From Ancylobacter sp. WKF20 (GTDB lineage: Bacteria > Pseudomonadota > Alphaproteobacteria > Rhizobiales > Xanthobacteraceae), in NCBI RefSeq assembly GCF_029760895.1, contig NZ_CP121679.1:124001-188000 (forward strand): a stretch of 64,000 bases of DNA, given 5' to 3'. Below are positions 1-9,205 of the stretch, piece after piece (positions within the stretch are counted from its first letter, which is position 1; each line of letters opens with the position of its first letter). The position numbers and the translations under genes are program-made. Below the pieces are notes generated by a model. The model saw only the letters and a program-made list of their open reading frames with translations. It was not told where the DNA came from and ran no database searches.

Positions 1-2
1 CC

Positions 3-1646
3 AGTGCCTCACCCGCCTCCGCCGCCAGCGCGGCGCTTGCCGGCCGCGACTTCGATGCCGTCATCATCGGCGCGGGCCATAATGGGCTCGTCTGCGCCAA
101 TTATCTCGCCCGCGCCGGGCTGCGCGTGGCGGTGCTGGAGCGCCGCGACGTGGTCGGCGGGGCGGCGGTGACCGAGGAGTTCTCGCCGGGCTTCCGCGCC
201 TCGATCTTCTCCTATCTGATGAGCCTGCTGCACCCGCGCATCATCCGCGACCTGCGCCTGCGCGAGCATGGCCTCGAGGTGCTGCCCTGCTCCGACATGG
301 TCTCGCCCATTGGCGATGACGACTACATCGCCTTCTCCGACGATGTGGCCAAGACGCAGGCCTCCTTCGCCCGCTTCTCCGCCCATGACGCGGCGATCTA
401 TCCCGCCTTCAACGACTATCTGGTGGAAGCCACGCAGATCGTGCGCCGGCTGCTCTGGGAGACGCCGATCGACCCGGCGCGGCGCGACTGGAAGACCTTC
501 CGCGACGGCGCGGCGCTGCTGTGGAAGTACCGCAAGGTCGGCCGCAAGATGTACCGCATCGTCGACATGCTCTCCATGTCGGCCTACGACTTCCTGCGCG
601 AATGGTTCGAGGACGACCGCGTGATGGCGGTGCTCGCCTATTACGCCTCGATCGGCACCTTTGCGGGGCCGAAATCGCCCGGCTCGGCCTATGTCATCAT
701 GCACCATGTCATGGGCGAGCATGAGGGCGCCGGTGGCTGGGGCTTCATCAAGGGCGGCATGGGGGCGATCACCCAGGCGCTGGCCAGCGCCGCCCGCCAG
801 TCGGGCGTGCACATCGTCACCGGCGCGCCGGTCGCCGAGATCCGCATCGCCAATAACCGCGCCACCGAGGTCGTCACTGCCGTCGGCGACATCTACCGGG
901 CGCGGGCGATCATCTCCAATGCCTCGGCGCCGCATCTCTACCGCGATCTGGTGGGCGAGCAGCATCTGCCGGCCGAGGTGGTGCGCGAAATCCGCGGCTA
1001 CCGCACCTTCAGCACCGCCTTCAAGATGAACATCGCCTGCGAGCGCCCGCCGCAATACCGCATCCTCGACCGCGTGCGGCGGGAGGGCGCCATCGGCTCC
1101 TTCAGCTACCCGACCTACATGCATATCGCGCCGGACATCGACTATCTCGAGCGCGCCTATGACGACGCCAAGCATGGCTGGTATTCGGCGGCGCCCTTCA
1201 TCACCCCGGTGGTGCCGACCATGGTGGACGACACGCTCGCCCCGCCCGGCAAGCACGTGGTCAACCTTTTCGGCGGTCATGCGCCCCACACGCTGAAGGG
1301 CGGCGACTGGGCGACGGAGCGGGCGAATTTCGAGAAGAACGTGTTCGATGTGATCGAGCGCTTCGCCCCCGGCTTCCGCAATGACGTGATCGACGCCCAG
1401 CTTCTGCTGCCGCCGGACATCGAGCGGATCGTCAATCTGCCACAGGGGCACATCTTCCAGGGCGAGCTGTCGGCGGACCAGCTTTTCTTCCAGCGGCCGG
1501 TGTCCGGCTATGCCGATTACCGCACGCCGATCGGCGCGCTGTACATCTGCGGCGCCTCCATGCATCCGGGCGGCGGCGTCTCCGGCATTCCCGGCCACAA
1601 TGCCGCTCGCGAAATCCTGAAAGACATGGGCCGCAAGATCGGCTAG
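3..1646 (+). CDS. FAD-dependent oxidoreductase, phytoene desaturase-like (5' partial)
   Basis: The reading frame is open from base 3 and the true start lies upstream of the window; 547 residues are visible. The dinucleotide-binding motif GAGHNG is at visible residues 23-28, followed by [15 protein letters not shown], the usual FAD-contacting second strand of the phytoene dehydrogenase/PYROXD2 family. The C-terminal part carries [20 protein letters not shown], the family's terminal FAD-binding signature. These proteins are flavin oxidoreductases acting on polyene or other hydrophobic substrates. No carotenoid genes lie nearby, so a carotenoid role is not supported, and the substrate is unknown. 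It is followed after about 65 bp by a YcgN gene on the same strand. Confidence 0.85.
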   Translation, partial: SASPASAASAALAGRDFDAVIIGAGHNGLVCANYLARAGLRVAVLERRDVVGGAAVTEEFSPGFRASIFSYLMSLLHPRIIRDLRLREHGLEVLPCSDMVSPIGDDDYIAFSDDVAKTQASFARFSAHDAAIYPAFNDYLVEATQIVRRLLWETPIDPARRDWKTFRDGAALLWKYRKVGRKMYRIVDMLSMSAYDFLREWFEDDRVMAVLAYYASIGTFAGPKSPGSAYVIMHHVMGEHEGAGGWGFIKGGMGAITQALASAARQSGVHIVTGAPVAEIRIANNRATEVVTAVGDIYRARAIISNASAPHLYRDLVGEQHLPAEVVREIRGYRTFSTAFKMNIACERPPQYRILDRVRREGAIGSFSYPTYMHIAPDIDYLERAYDDAKHGWYSAAPFITPVVPTMVDDTLAPPGKHVVNLFGGHAPHTLKGGDWATERANFEKNVFDVIERFAPGFRNDVIDAQLLLPPDIERIVNLPQGHIFQGELSADQLFFQRPVSGYADYRTPIGALYICGASMHPGGGVSGIPGHNAAREILKDMGRKIG

Positions 1647-1710
1647 CCACGCAGGCTCAAGCGGGCGGGCGCAGGGCGCCCGCCGCCCACCCCAGCCTGA
1701 TGGACCCGCA

Positions 1711-2247
1711 ATGACCCCGGCCGACGAACCTTTCTGGCGCGCCAAGTCGCTCGAAGAGATGGACGCGGCCGAGTGGGAGAGCCTGTGCGATGGCTGCGGG
1801 CGCTGCTGCCTCGTCAAGCTGCAGGACGAGGACAGCGAGGCGATCGCCTATACCGATATCGGCTGCAAGCTGCTGGACGATGATGGCTGTCGCTGCCGGG
1901 ATTATCCCAACCGGCAGGCGCAGGTGCCCGATTGCGTGCGGCTGACGCCGGAGACGGTGCGCGCGCTCGGCTGGCTGCCGCCCTCCTGCGCCTACCGGCT
2001 GGTCGAGGAGGGGCGCGATCTCTACTGGTGGCACCACCTCGTCTCCGGCAACCGCGACACCGTCCATCAGGCCGGCGTCTCGGTGCGCGGCAAGGTGGCG
2101 GCGCTGGAGGACGACCTGCCGCTGGAAGATTTCATCGAGCACATGGTGCGCTGGCCGCTGCGCCTGCCGCGCGGCGCCGATACAAGGCTGCGGCCGGCCG
2201 CTAGCGCAGGAAGGGCGTCCCCAGCATCATCACCGCGAAAGCGCTGA
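1711..2247 (+). CDS. YcgN family cysteine-cluster protein (UPF0260)
   Basis: A 178-residue protein with the family's cysteine cluster: CDGCGRCC near residue 30, then [18 protein letters not shown] and PDC. The spacing suggests binding of a metal or an iron-sulfur centre. Family members are usually about 150 residues. The conserved part here ends around residue 155 ([11 protein letters not shown]), and the last 20 or so residues overlap the 3' end of the convergent lysE-like gene, so they are probably not conserved. The start is the ATG at 1711. The cellular role of YcgN proteins is not established. Confidence 0.85.
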   Translation: MTPADEPFWRAKSLEEMDAAEWESLCDGCGRCCLVKLQDEDSEAIAYTDIGCKLLDDDGCRCRDYPNRQAQVPDCVRLTPETVRALGWLPPSCAYRLVEEGRDLYWWHHLVSGNRDTVHQAGVSVRGKVAALEDDLPLEDFIEHMVRWPLRLPRGADTRLRPAASAGRASPASSPRKR

Positions 2248-2779
2248 CCGCGGCGGCCCCGAGGCGCGGCACGAGGCTCGCGCGTCCCGCCGCCTGCGCG
2301 GCCCGGCCCATCGCGACGCCGACGCTGATCCAGCCCAGCGCGACGCCCGCCACAAGCGCGGCGAAGGCGCCCATGTAAGCCGGCCAGAGCGGGCTCTCGA
2401 AGGGCACGACGCCGAGCGCGAAGATGATCGCCTTGGGGTTCAGCAGCGTGGTCATGAAGATGCGGGCGGGGGTGATGACTGCCCCGTCGGCGAGGGGGCG
2501 TGACGCCCCGCGCCAGAGCTTCCACGCGACATGAAATAGGTACAAAGACACCGCAACGCGCAGCGCCATGCCGAGCGCCGGAGAGGCCGCGACCACCGGG
2601 CCGAGCGCGAGACCGATGGTGGTGATGGCGATGAGGTAACCGCCTGCCTCCGCCGGGATCAGCGGCAGCGCCCGGCGCATCCCCAGCCCCGCGCCCGCTG
2701 TGGCGAGCAGCGTGTTGGTCGGGCCGGGCGTCGCGAGAATGGCGAGCACGGCGAGGGCGAAGAGCAGCGGGTCGGTCAT
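2201..2779 (-). CDS. LysE/RhtB family amino-acid exporter
   Basis: A 192-residue hydrophobic protein of the usual family length. It begins [22 protein letters not shown], and the early ATPGPTN motif is typical of LysE/RhtB translocators. About six membrane helices can be read, and the loop around [12 protein letters not shown] matches the conserved NPK motif. It would export an amino acid or small metabolite across the inner membrane; the substrate cannot be read from sequence. It is convergent with the YcgN gene and overlaps it by 47 bp. Confidence 0.85.
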   Translation of the reverse strand: MTDPLLFALAVLAILATPGPTNTLLATAGAGLGMRRALPLIPAEAGGYLIAITTIGLALGPVVAASPALGMALRVAVSLYLFHVAWKLWRGASRPLADGAVITPARIFMTTLLNPKAIIFALGVVPFESPLWPAYMGAFAALVAGVALGWISVGVAMGRAAQAAGRASLVPRLGAAAVSAFAVMMLGTPFLR

Positions 2780-2834
2780 GCCCCTCGTCTAGCCGCTCGT
2801 GCCGCGCCCGACATCGGGAGCACCCCGTAGCGGC

Positions 2835-3968
2835 TCAGAGCGCCAGCACGCTCCGGTCGACCGTCTCGATGTCCTTGACGCCGGTCAGCGCCATGGAGAC
2901 GTCGAGCTCCCGGCGCATGATGTCGATGGCCTGGGCGACGCCCGCCTGACCGCCCGCCGCCAGCGACCAGAGGAAGGCCTTGCCCATTAGGCAGCCGCGC
3001 GCGCCGAGCGCTCGCGCTTTCAGTATGTCCTGACCGGAGGTGACGCCGCCGTCGAACCAGATCTCGGTCCTGTCACCCACGGCTTCCACCACCTTGGGCA
3101 GCGCCGAGATGGAGGAGACGGCGCCATCCAGCTGGCGCCCGCCATGGTTGGACACGACGATGGCGTCGGAGCCGGTGGCGGCGGCGATCTTCGCATCCTC
3201 GACATCCAGCACGCCCTTGAGGATCAGCTTGCCCGGCCAGATCGAGCGCACCCACTCGACATCCTTCCACGACAGCGACGGGTCGAACTGACCGGCGATC
3301 CACTGCGAAAGGGTGGTGAGGCTGTCGGCCTCCTGGCGCACGGCGAGATTGCCGAAGGAATGGCGCTTGCCCATCAGCACGCTCATCGCCCAGCGCGGCT
3401 TGGTGGCGATGTCGAGCGCATTGGCCAGCGTCAGCTTGGGCGGTACCGCAAGACCGTTCTTGATGTCCATGTGGCGCTGGCCCTGGATCTGAAGGTCGAG
3501 CGTCAGCACCAGTGCCGAGCACTTCGCCGCCTTGGCGCGCTCGATCAGCGATTCCGAGAACTTGCGGTCGCGCATCACATAGAGCTGGAACCAGAACGGC
3601 TTATCGACGGCCGCTGCCACGTCCTCGATGGAGCAGATGGACATGGTGGAGAGGGTGAAGGGAATGCCCGCCGCATGGGCGGCGCGGCAGCCATGGATCT
3701 CGCCGTCGCCGTGGAACAGGCCGGTGAGGCCCGTAGGGGCGATGGCGAGCGGCAGCGAAACCTTCTCGCCGATCATCGTCGTCGCGGTGGAACGCTCGGA
3801 CACGTCGATCATCACCCGCTGGCGCAGCGGGATGGCGGCGAGGTCCGCCTTATTGGCCTTGAGCGTCACCTCGTCATAGGAGCCGCGATCGGCGTAATGG
3901 AAAATGGCCCGCGGCACCCGGCGCTTGGCGATGGCGCGCAGATCCTGAATATTGGTGACGGTGCTCAT
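2835..3968 (-). CDS. lldD: FMN-dependent L-lactate dehydrogenase / alpha-hydroxy-acid oxidase
   Basis: A 377-residue protein from the ATG at 3968; a longer frame upstream has no family similarity. It begins MSTVTNIQDLRAIAKRRVPR, as LldD proteins do. It holds SNHGGRQLDG with the active-site histidine and arginine, and WFDGGVTSGQDILKARALGA with the FMN-phosphate-binding region. The family oxidises L-lactate or related 2-hydroxy acids at the membrane and feeds electrons to quinone or cytochrome. It is divergent from a FadR/LldR-type regulator gene across a 311-bp intergenic region, the usual arrangement for lactate-inducible lldD. Other 2-hydroxy acids remain possible substrates. Confidence 0.88.
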   Translation of the reverse strand: MSTVTNIQDLRAIAKRRVPRAIFHYADRGSYDEVTLKANKADLAAIPLRQRVMIDVSERSTATTMIGEKVSLPLAIAPTGLTGLFHGDGEIHGCRAAHAAGIPFTLSTMSICSIEDVAAAVDKPFWFQLYVMRDRKFSESLIERAKAAKCSALVLTLDLQIQGQRHMDIKNGLAVPPKLTLANALDIATKPRWAMSVLMGKRHSFGNLAVRQEADSLTTLSQWIAGQFDPSLSWKDVEWVRSIWPGKLILKGVLDVEDAKIAAATGSDAIVVSNHGGRQLDGAVSSISALPKVVEAVGDRTEIWFDGGVTSGQDILKARALGARGCLMGKAFLWSLAAGGQAGVAQAIDIMRRELDVSMALTGVKDIETVDRSVLAL

Positions 3969-4174
3969 ATCGGGCCTTTCTCTGCGCCTGCCGCGTGACC
4001 GGGCGCCGCTCAAGGTTGAAGGAAGGCGCCCGGCCTCCCCTGATCCTGCGGAACGTCGCGTTCCCCGCTGTTCTGCCATCCCGCCGCGAGGGATGCCACC
4101 ACCTTGGACGGGGCACCCATCCGGTCCGCATGGCTCTGCTCTGCGGGGAACTGATGCTGTTCTGGTAAAATTAT

Positions 4175-4191
4175 TTGACCACTCCTGTCAA
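4175..4191. promoter_or_regulatory. Candidate operator for the GntR-type regulator
   Basis: In the 311-bp lldD-regulator intergenic region (3969-4279), TTGAC and GTCAA form a perfect 5-bp inverted repeat around a 7-bp spacer. The surrounding stretch is AT-richer than the rest (TGGTAAAATTATTTGACCA). FadR-subfamily regulators bind short dyads of this size, often with GGT/ACC cores, and both half-sites lie upstream of either start. Assignment to this regulator is inference. I saw nothing else convincing in the intergenic region. Confidence 0.4.
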
Positions 4192-4279
4192 TCGGCCAAG
4201 ATCCCACTCCTTGGTTGAACGCACCGGCCCGCTGTCGCATACATCGGGAACCACCGACCCGAGCCCTTCCGGAGCCGCC

Positions 4280-5044
4280 ATGATCGAGCCGCTGCGCACG
4301 CGAAAGCTCGCCGAGACCATCGCCGAGCATATCGAGCGCATGATCCTGGAAGGCGTGCTGCGGCCGGGCGAGAAGCTGGCGAGCGAACGCGACCTCGCCG
4401 AGCGGCTGGAGGTCTCACGCCCCTCGCTGCGCGACGCGCTGCAATTGCTGGAGGCGCGCGGCCTGCTCGCCACCAGCCGCGACGGCACGCGTGTCGCCCA
4501 GTTCCTGGCGCCGCTGACCGAGCCGCTGGTCGCGCTGCTGCAATCCAGCGAGCAGGTAACCGGCGACTATTTCGAGTACCGTGCGGCGGTGGAGGCCAAG
4601 GCGGCCGCGCTGGCGGCGGTGCGCGCCACGGATCCCGAGCGCGCCGCCATCGCCGCCTGCATCGAGGCGATGGAGGCCGCCCATGTCGCCGAGGACGCGA
4701 CGCTGGAGGCGGAGGCCGACATCGAGCTGCACCGCCTCGTCTACGAGGCCTCGCACAATCTGGTCATCCTGCACGTCATGCGGGCCTTTTCCGACATGCT
4801 GAGGCGGGACATTTTCTTCAATCGCGAGAAGCTCTTCGCCCAGCCGGACTTCCGCGTGGCGCTGCTCGCCCAGCACAAGGCCTTCGCCGGCGCCATCATC
4901 GCCGGTGAGCCGGAGACGGCGGAGCGGGCGATTGTCGATCACCTGAACTATACCGGCGCGGCGGTCGAGGCGTTCCGCCGCGATGAGGCGCGGGCCGGGC
5001 TGGCGCTGCGCCGCCTCAACCGTTCGACGCTGCTGGCGGGGTAA
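4280..5044 (+). CDS. FadR-subfamily GntR transcriptional regulator (LldR-like)
   Basis: A 254-residue regulator from the ATG at 4280; the frame is open upstream, but MIEPLRTRKLAETIAEHIER is the natural beginning. Residues about 10-75 are the GntR winged helix (RPGEKLASERDLAERLEVSRPSLRDAL). The rest is an FCD all-helical effector domain (VEAKAAALAAVRATDPERAA..., ELHRLVYEASHN..., FAGAIIAGEPETAERAIVDH). Divergence from lldD suggests it controls lactate or 2-hydroxy-acid use in the manner of LldR/PdhR. Its 3' end overlaps the convergent DMT transporter by 29 bp. Confidence 0.87.
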   Translation: MIEPLRTRKLAETIAEHIERMILEGVLRPGEKLASERDLAERLEVSRPSLRDALQLLEARGLLATSRDGTRVAQFLAPLTEPLVALLQSSEQVTGDYFEYRAAVEAKAAALAAVRATDPERAAIAACIEAMEAAHVAEDATLEAEADIELHRLVYEASHNLVILHVMRAFSDMLRRDIFFNREKLFAQPDFRVALLAQHKAFAGAIIAGEPETAERAIVDHLNYTGAAVEAFRRDEARAGLALRRLNRSTLLAG

Positions 5045-5930
5045 TCTCTTCGGGCCTCTTGCCGCGCGGCAGGCGGACGAGACCAAGCACCAGCGCGCAG
5101 CCGAGCCCGATCACCACCGCGCCGGCGATCTGCGGCACGGAAAGTGGCTCTCCAAGTAATATAGTACCGACAAGCACGGCGACGCCGGTAACGGCGAATT
5201 CGACGCTGATCGCCCGCGTCGGGCCGATGCTGTTGATGAGCCCGAAATACAGCACATAGGTCGCCGCGCTCATCACCACGCCCAGCGTCACCAGCGCGGC
5301 GATGTCGGCAAGGCCCGGCACGCCCGGCACGGGGGCGAGGATGAGCAGGGGCAGGGAGATCAGGCCGCCGGATATGAAGGCGCCGATGGTGGCTTCGCTG
5401 GTGCCGACGCCCTTCAGCCGGCGCCCGGCATAGACGCTGCCGAAGGCGGCGGAGAAGGTCGCGACCAGCGTCGCCGCGCAGCCGATGACGAAATCGGCGG
5501 TCACGGGCACGGCGGGGAAGCCCACCAGCAGCAGGATGCCGAGCGCGCCCAGCGCGATGCCGGCCACCGCCCCGCCATTCAGCCGCTCGACGCCCCAGAC
5601 CCTGGCGATCAGCATGGAGAAGACCGGGATGGTGGCGACGAGGATCGCCGACATGGCGGTGCCGATGAGCGGCATGCCATAGGACAGGAACACAAGCTGG
5701 CCCGCCACGGTGGTTGCCCCCACGATAGCCAGCGGCTTGATCCCGCAGGAGAAATCCAGCCGCTTGCGGCGCAGGCGTGCAATCAGCAGCAGCGTGCCGG
5801 CGGCGATGAAGGCGCGGAACGCCACCGCGCCCGCCCAGCCGAAGCCGTGCACCGCCTGCACCACGCACATGAAGGACAGGCCCCAGGCGATGGCCAGGAA
5901 CAGATAGGCGGAGACGTCTCTCGGTGTCAT
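5016..5930 (-). CDS. DMT-superfamily (EamA) permease
   Basis: A 304-residue protein with ten predictable membrane helices arranged as two EamA repeats, each about 140 residues. It opens with MTPRDVSAYLFLAIAWGLSF, and the second repeat ends with LLGEPLSVPQIAGAVVIGLG, the characteristic LGE...P...GA.LI motif of EamA domains. Such proteins export or import amino acids or other metabolites across the inner membrane; the substrate is not predictable. It is convergent with the GntR regulator, and no partner genes are adjacent. Confidence 0.85.
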   Translation of the reverse strand: MTPRDVSAYLFLAIAWGLSFMCVVQAVHGFGWAGAVAFRAFIAAGTLLLIARLRRKRLDFSCGIKPLAIVGATTVAGQLVFLSYGMPLIGTAMSAILVATIPVFSMLIARVWGVERLNGGAVAGIALGALGILLLVGFPAVPVTADFVIGCAATLVATFSAAFGSVYAGRRLKGVGTSEATIGAFISGGLISLPLLILAPVPGVPGLADIAALVTLGVVMSAATYVLYFGLINSIGPTRAISVEFAVTGVAVLVGTILLGEPLSVPQIAGAVVIGLGCALVLGLVRLPRGKRPEEITPPAASNG

Positions 5931-6138
5931 GCTACGGCCACGCGCGCCCGGCCCACCCAGCGGAATCGCCCGAGCGGCGGCAAGGCGCTCTCCCTTCCAG
6001 AAGATCGCGGGTTTTGAAACCGGGCGCGGCGATCAAATTTCGCGTCGCCCTGTGGCGCTGCCTCAAATCGGCGGGCAACACCAGCAAAATCGCCTTCCCC
6101 GGCTGTTAATCCGGCCGTTCTGGGGTTAAAGAACGCGC

Positions 6139-6486
6139 ATGAAAACGATCGACTCTTTCCACGACCGCCAGAAGAACGCCGCTGCCGCCAAGGCCCGCCT
6201 GCTGGAACAACTCGCCAAGCGTCCCGCCGCCGATGATCCGGCCGTGCTTGCCCGCGCCGCCGAGCGCAAGGCGCAGGCTGAGGCCCGCGCCGCGGCCGCC
6301 GAGGCCAAGCGTATCGCCAAGGAAGCCCGTCTCGCCGAGGAAGCCGCCGCCCGCGAAGCCGCCGCCGCCGCTGAAATCGCCGCGCGCACGGCCGCGCTGG
6401 ACGAAGCTAAGGCTGCCGTCGCCGCCGCCAAGGCCAAGCGTGACGAGCGCTACGCCGCCCGCAAGGCGCGCACCGGCAAGCGGTAA
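6139..6486 (+). CDS. DUF6481 family small alanine-rich coiled-coil protein
   Basis: A 115-residue, strongly basic, Ala/Lys/Arg/Glu-rich protein starting MKTIDSFHDRQKNAAAAKARLLE. Almost the whole chain is predicted to be one long charged helix or coiled coil. The N-terminal FHDRQKNA...AK.ALLE pattern is that of the DUF6481 family, common in Hyphomicrobiales. The function is unknown. It is encoded alone, between the DMT gene and dcd. Confidence 0.75.
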   Translation: MKTIDSFHDRQKNAAAAKARLLEQLAKRPAADDPAVLARAAERKAQAEARAAAAEAKRIAKEARLAEEAAAREAAAAAEIAARTAALDEAKAAVAAAKAKRDERYAARKARTGKR

Positions 6487-6513
6487 TATAATCCGGTCAG
6501 CTTTCGGGCCGGA

Positions 6514-7071
6514 TCAGCCGGCCGCCCGCTGGCCGGCGAATTGCCCGCCATAGCGGCGCTGGGGCACGCCCAGCGTCTGCTCCAGGATCAGCTGGCACAC
6601 CTTCATACCGCTGCGCAGGCGGATCGGGCGCGGGCCGAGATTGATGATCTCGAGTTGGATGCGGCCGGTCGATCCGGCGTGGATGGTCGGTGCAGTCAGG
6701 TGGACGATCAGGCCGATGCGGGCGAGCGAGCTCTTGCCCTCGACGCGCGCGGCGAGCCGCGCCCCGGCGCCGAAATCGACCCGCTCCAGAGTCCAGCCCA
6801 GCACCAGCCGGCCGGGATCGAGCACGAAGCCCTCCTCGCCGATCTCGATGTCATCCGCCATCCGGGTGATGGCCTCGCGAAAACTGTAGCCCGGCCCCGC
6901 CGGGTCGATCACCGGATCTTCGCCCGGCCCCGGCTCCCGGTAGAGGGTGAGCCGGCTGTCGAGCCTGAGGTCCACGCCGTTCGGCGCGTAGAACTCCGCC
7001 GGGGGCGGGGGCTCGATGCTGAGCGTGCCGGCGGCGAGGGCGTCGAGAATGTCGCGGTCGGTCAGAATCAC
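6514..7071 (-). CDS. dcd: dCTP deaminase
   Basis: A 185-residue protein, the usual length for Dcd. It begins MILTDRDILDALAAGTLSIEP and contains VEGKSSLARIGL, the nucleotide-binding loop with its Ser-Ser pair, followed by PTIHAGSTGRIQLEIINLGP with the conserved HAG.xG.I.LE segment holding the catalytic glutamate. It converts dCTP to dUTP for thymidylate synthesis. The gene stands alone. Confidence 0.9.
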   Translation of the reverse strand: MILTDRDILDALAAGTLSIEPPPPAEFYAPNGVDLRLDSRLTLYREPGPGEDPVIDPAGPGYSFREAITRMADDIEIGEEGFVLDPGRLVLGWTLERVDFGAGARLAARVEGKSSLARIGLIVHLTAPTIHAGSTGRIQLEIINLGPRPIRLRSGMKVCQLILEQTLGVPQRRYGGQFAGQRAAG

Positions 7072-7338
7072 AAGCGGGCCTTCCTGCTGCGCAACTCCCG
7101 CGAATCGGTAGCACGCTTCGCGGAGCGGGCAAACGCGCGCCCCCGCCGCAGGTTCCCGCCGCGCGCCACGTCCTCAGCAAGCGCTTTATGGTCGTTGCCG
7201 CAAGGTCATGCGTTCCGCGCAAGCTTTTGTGTGCGGATTTGCAAACCTGCCCCCTTGAGTTCCGTCGGCGCGGCCGTGATCTTGCACGCGATCCGCGTTC
7301 CCATACCGGCGGCGCGCCGCCCAAGGAGTAGAGCTTTC

Positions 7339-7914
7339 ATGACCGACCGCCCGAAGATCCTCGGCATTTCCGGCAGCCTGCGCGCCGGCTCCTTCTCCAC
7401 CGCCGTCCTCGAGGCGCTGAAGGTCGCGCTCGCCGACACGGCGGACCTCACCGTGTTCCGCCTGAACGGCGTCGAGATGTACAATCAGGACGAGGACACC
7501 GAGACGCCGCCGGCCCATGCAGCGGCGCTGCGCGCGGCGATCGCGGCGGCGGATGGCGTCATCCTCGCCTCGCCGGAATATAATTACGGCACCTCCGGCG
7601 CGTTGAAGAACGCCATCGACTGGGGCTCGCGCCCCTATGGCAAGGGCGCGCTGCGCGGCAAGCCGGCGCTCGTGCTCACCTCCTCGCCCGGCTCCACCGG
7701 CGGCATCCGCGCCCAGGCGCAGGTCCGCGAGACGCTGAGCGCCGCCGGCTCGCGCGTCATCGACTACCCGCACCTCGCCATCCCCTCGGTCGGCGAGAAG
7801 GTGAAGGACGGGGTGTTCACGGACGACAAGACCAAGGCCTTCGTGCTCGGCGGCGTCGAGGCGCTCTTGAAGGAGATCAAGCTCCTCGCCCTCGCCAAGG
7901 CGCACGGGCTCTGA
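7339..7914 (+). CDS. NADPH-dependent FMN reductase (flavodoxin-like)
   Basis: A 191-residue protein from the ATG at 7339 in a longer open frame; the region upstream of that ATG overlaps dcd in antisense and has no family features. It starts MTDRPKILGISGSLRAGSFS, the phosphate loop binding FMN. SPEYNYGTSGALKNAIDW is the characteristic FMN/NADPH-site motif of the ArsH/ChrR/SsuE-like quinone or FMN reductases. It is probably a two-electron quinone, chromate or flavin reductase. A strong hairpin about 24 bp downstream may terminate the transcript. Confidence 0.87.
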   Translation: MTDRPKILGISGSLRAGSFSTAVLEALKVALADTADLTVFRLNGVEMYNQDEDTETPPAHAAALRAAIAAADGVILASPEYNYGTSGALKNAIDWGSRPYGKGALRGKPALVLTSSPGSTGGIRAQAQVRETLSAAGSRVIDYPHLAIPSVGEKVKDGVFTDDKTKAFVLGGVEALLKEIKLLALAKAHGL

Positions 7915-7937
7915 GACGACGGCCCTGAGGGCCGTTC

Positions 7938-8400
7938 ACCTCTCCCTGTCGGGGAGAGGTCGGCGCGATCAGCTGGGTGAGGGGGAACGGCGGGTTCCGC
8001 TTGAAGCGTCCCGGCCCCTCACCCCACCCCTCTCCCCGACGGGGAGAGGGAGCCCGGCGCGCCCCGCGATGCGACGCGCCCGATGAAGGGGCGTCGGCCC
8101 CGCATGAGAGCTCCATTCCGAGCATCAGAGCGTCATCCCGGACATCGCCACTGGCGATGAGCCAGGATCGTGTTCCGTCTTCGTCAGCTCTTCCATGTGA
8201 ACGCCCGCCCTTCACCTCTCCCCGGCGGGGAGAGGTCGGCGCCAAGCGCCGGGTGAGGGGGCGCTTGGGGGCCAAGGAAAGGCGTGGATGCCCGGGCCAA
8301 GCCCGGGCATGACGTTGCACCGAAATGATGAGTGTTCGTGCCTTCTGTCAGGCTGAGTTGTTCCGTCATGGCCGGGCTTGGCCCGGCCATCCACGACTTC
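7938..8400. repeat. Cluster of dispersed palindromic repeats upstream of the GTA cluster
   Basis: Gene-free. Three near-identical hairpins of CTCTCCCC/GGGGAGAG type (family D) lie at 7938-7960, 8028-8050 and 8214-8236; the first may terminate the FMN reductase transcript. A family-C-like half (GTCATCCCGGACATCGCC...) starts near 8131. Two B-family half-palindromes (GCCCGGGCCAAGCCCGGGC at about 8284-8314 and its inverted relative at about 8366-8398) face each other across some 50 bp. No open frame with family features was seen. Confidence 0.75.
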
Positions 8401-8446
8401 GGCTCAGCATTCCGAAGACAGAAAACACATAATAGGAAAATAGTCC

Positions 8447-8475
8447 TTGACAGCGTGACGCTGGCGAGGTAGCTT
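8447..8475 (+). promoter_or_regulatory. Candidate sigma-70 promoter upstream of the GTA cluster
   Basis: TTGACA at 8447-8452 and TAGCTT at 8470-8475 are separated by exactly 17 bp, in an AT-rich patch (ACACATAATAGGAAAATAG) unusual for this genome. It is the best promoter-like sequence before the first GTA gene at 8660. I found no CtrA-type TTAA-N7-TTAA site here. Confidence 0.45.
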
Positions 8476-8571
8476 TCGGTCATGCTCCACAGTTGCGTCG
8501 CGAGGCGGCCCGTCGGGCCGGCCATCAAGGCCGGGCGCGGCGGGGTGGTTCCCTCACGCGTCATCCCGCAC

Positions 8572-8595
8572 AGCCGGCCCTCGGGCCGGCTTTTT
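8572..8595 (+). terminator. Intrinsic terminator in the leader of the GTA cluster
   Basis: A perfect 8-bp GC stem (AGCCGGCC / GGCCGGCT) with a 4-base CTCG loop is followed immediately by five T residues. It lies about 100 bp downstream of the candidate promoter at 8447-8475 and 65 bp before the small terminase start. It would therefore either attenuate GTA transcription or end a short leader/small RNA. Confidence 0.65.
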
Positions 8596-8659
8596 CATGC
8601 CTGAACGTTCCCGCCGCCCCTGTGGCGGCCCCGTCCTCACCCCACGCTCAGGAGGCGCC

Positions 8660-9205
8660 ATGTCGGTTCCTGCTCATGTCATCACGCCGGAAGCGCTTGA
8701 TGAGGCGCGCCGGCTTTATGAGCGCAGCAATGTGCCGGTGCAGCAGATCGCCGACATGCTCGGCATCTCCAAATCCACCCTGAACACACGCATTCGCGGC
8801 TGGGGCTGGACCCGGCGGGCCGGGCGCATTCCCCCGCCCGACGCCGACCCCGCGCCCGCCCCGGCGCCCACCGAGGCGGCGCCGCCCCTGGTGCCCGCCA
8901 TTCCTACGGCGGGCGGGGCGCTGCGCGGGAATCTCATCACCCGGCTGGTCGCCCGCATCGAGAGCGAGATCGGCGCGGTCGAGCGCATCGTCGCGCGGGC
9001 CGGGCTCGCCGCAAATGGCGTCACCCAGGCCGAACGGGCCGCGCGCACGCTGGCCATTCTCGTGCGCTCGCTGCGCGAACTCGCCGCGCTCGCCCGCCAG
9101 GAGCCGGAAGAGGAGGACGAGGATGCCGGACGCGACACCGACGCCTTCCGACGCGAGCTTGGCGCGACGCTTGAGCGCGTGCTGGCGGGCGGGAAAGCTC
9201 CCTGA
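8660..9205 (+). CDS. GTA small terminase-like protein (gp1 position)
   Basis: A 181-residue protein with an AGGAGG ribosome-binding site ending 4 bases before the ATG at 8660. Residues about 14-50 form a helix-turn-helix (VPVQQIADMLGISKSTLNTRI), followed by a Pro/Ala-rich linker and a long helical region (ITRLVARIESEIGAVERIV..., LAILVRSLRELAAL). DNA-binding HTH plus helical oligomerisation region, directly before the large terminase, fits a small terminase subunit like RcGTA gp1. It overlaps the terminase gene by 83 bp. Its role in recognising or loading DNA is inferred from position. Confidence 0.75.
   Translation: MSVPAHVITPEALDEARRLYERSNVPVQQIADMLGISKSTLNTRIRGWGWTRRAGRIPPPDADPAPAPAPTEAAPPLVPAIPTAGGALRGNLITRLVARIESEIGAVERIVARAGLAANGVTQAERAARTLAILVRSLRELAALARQEPEEEDEDAGRDTDAFRRELGATLERVLAGGKAP

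Noticed and set aside
9..1817. 602-residue open frame on the minus strand
   Set aside because: It is antisense to the FAD oxidoreductase, with Arg/His/Ala-rich low-complexity composition typical of shadow frames in high-GC DNA and no family motif.
7938..8400. CRISPR-like array from the repeated CTCTCCCC hairpins
   Set aside because: The copies are spaced irregularly (90 and 186 bp), occur elsewhere singly (15111), have no uniform spacers, and no cas genes are present.
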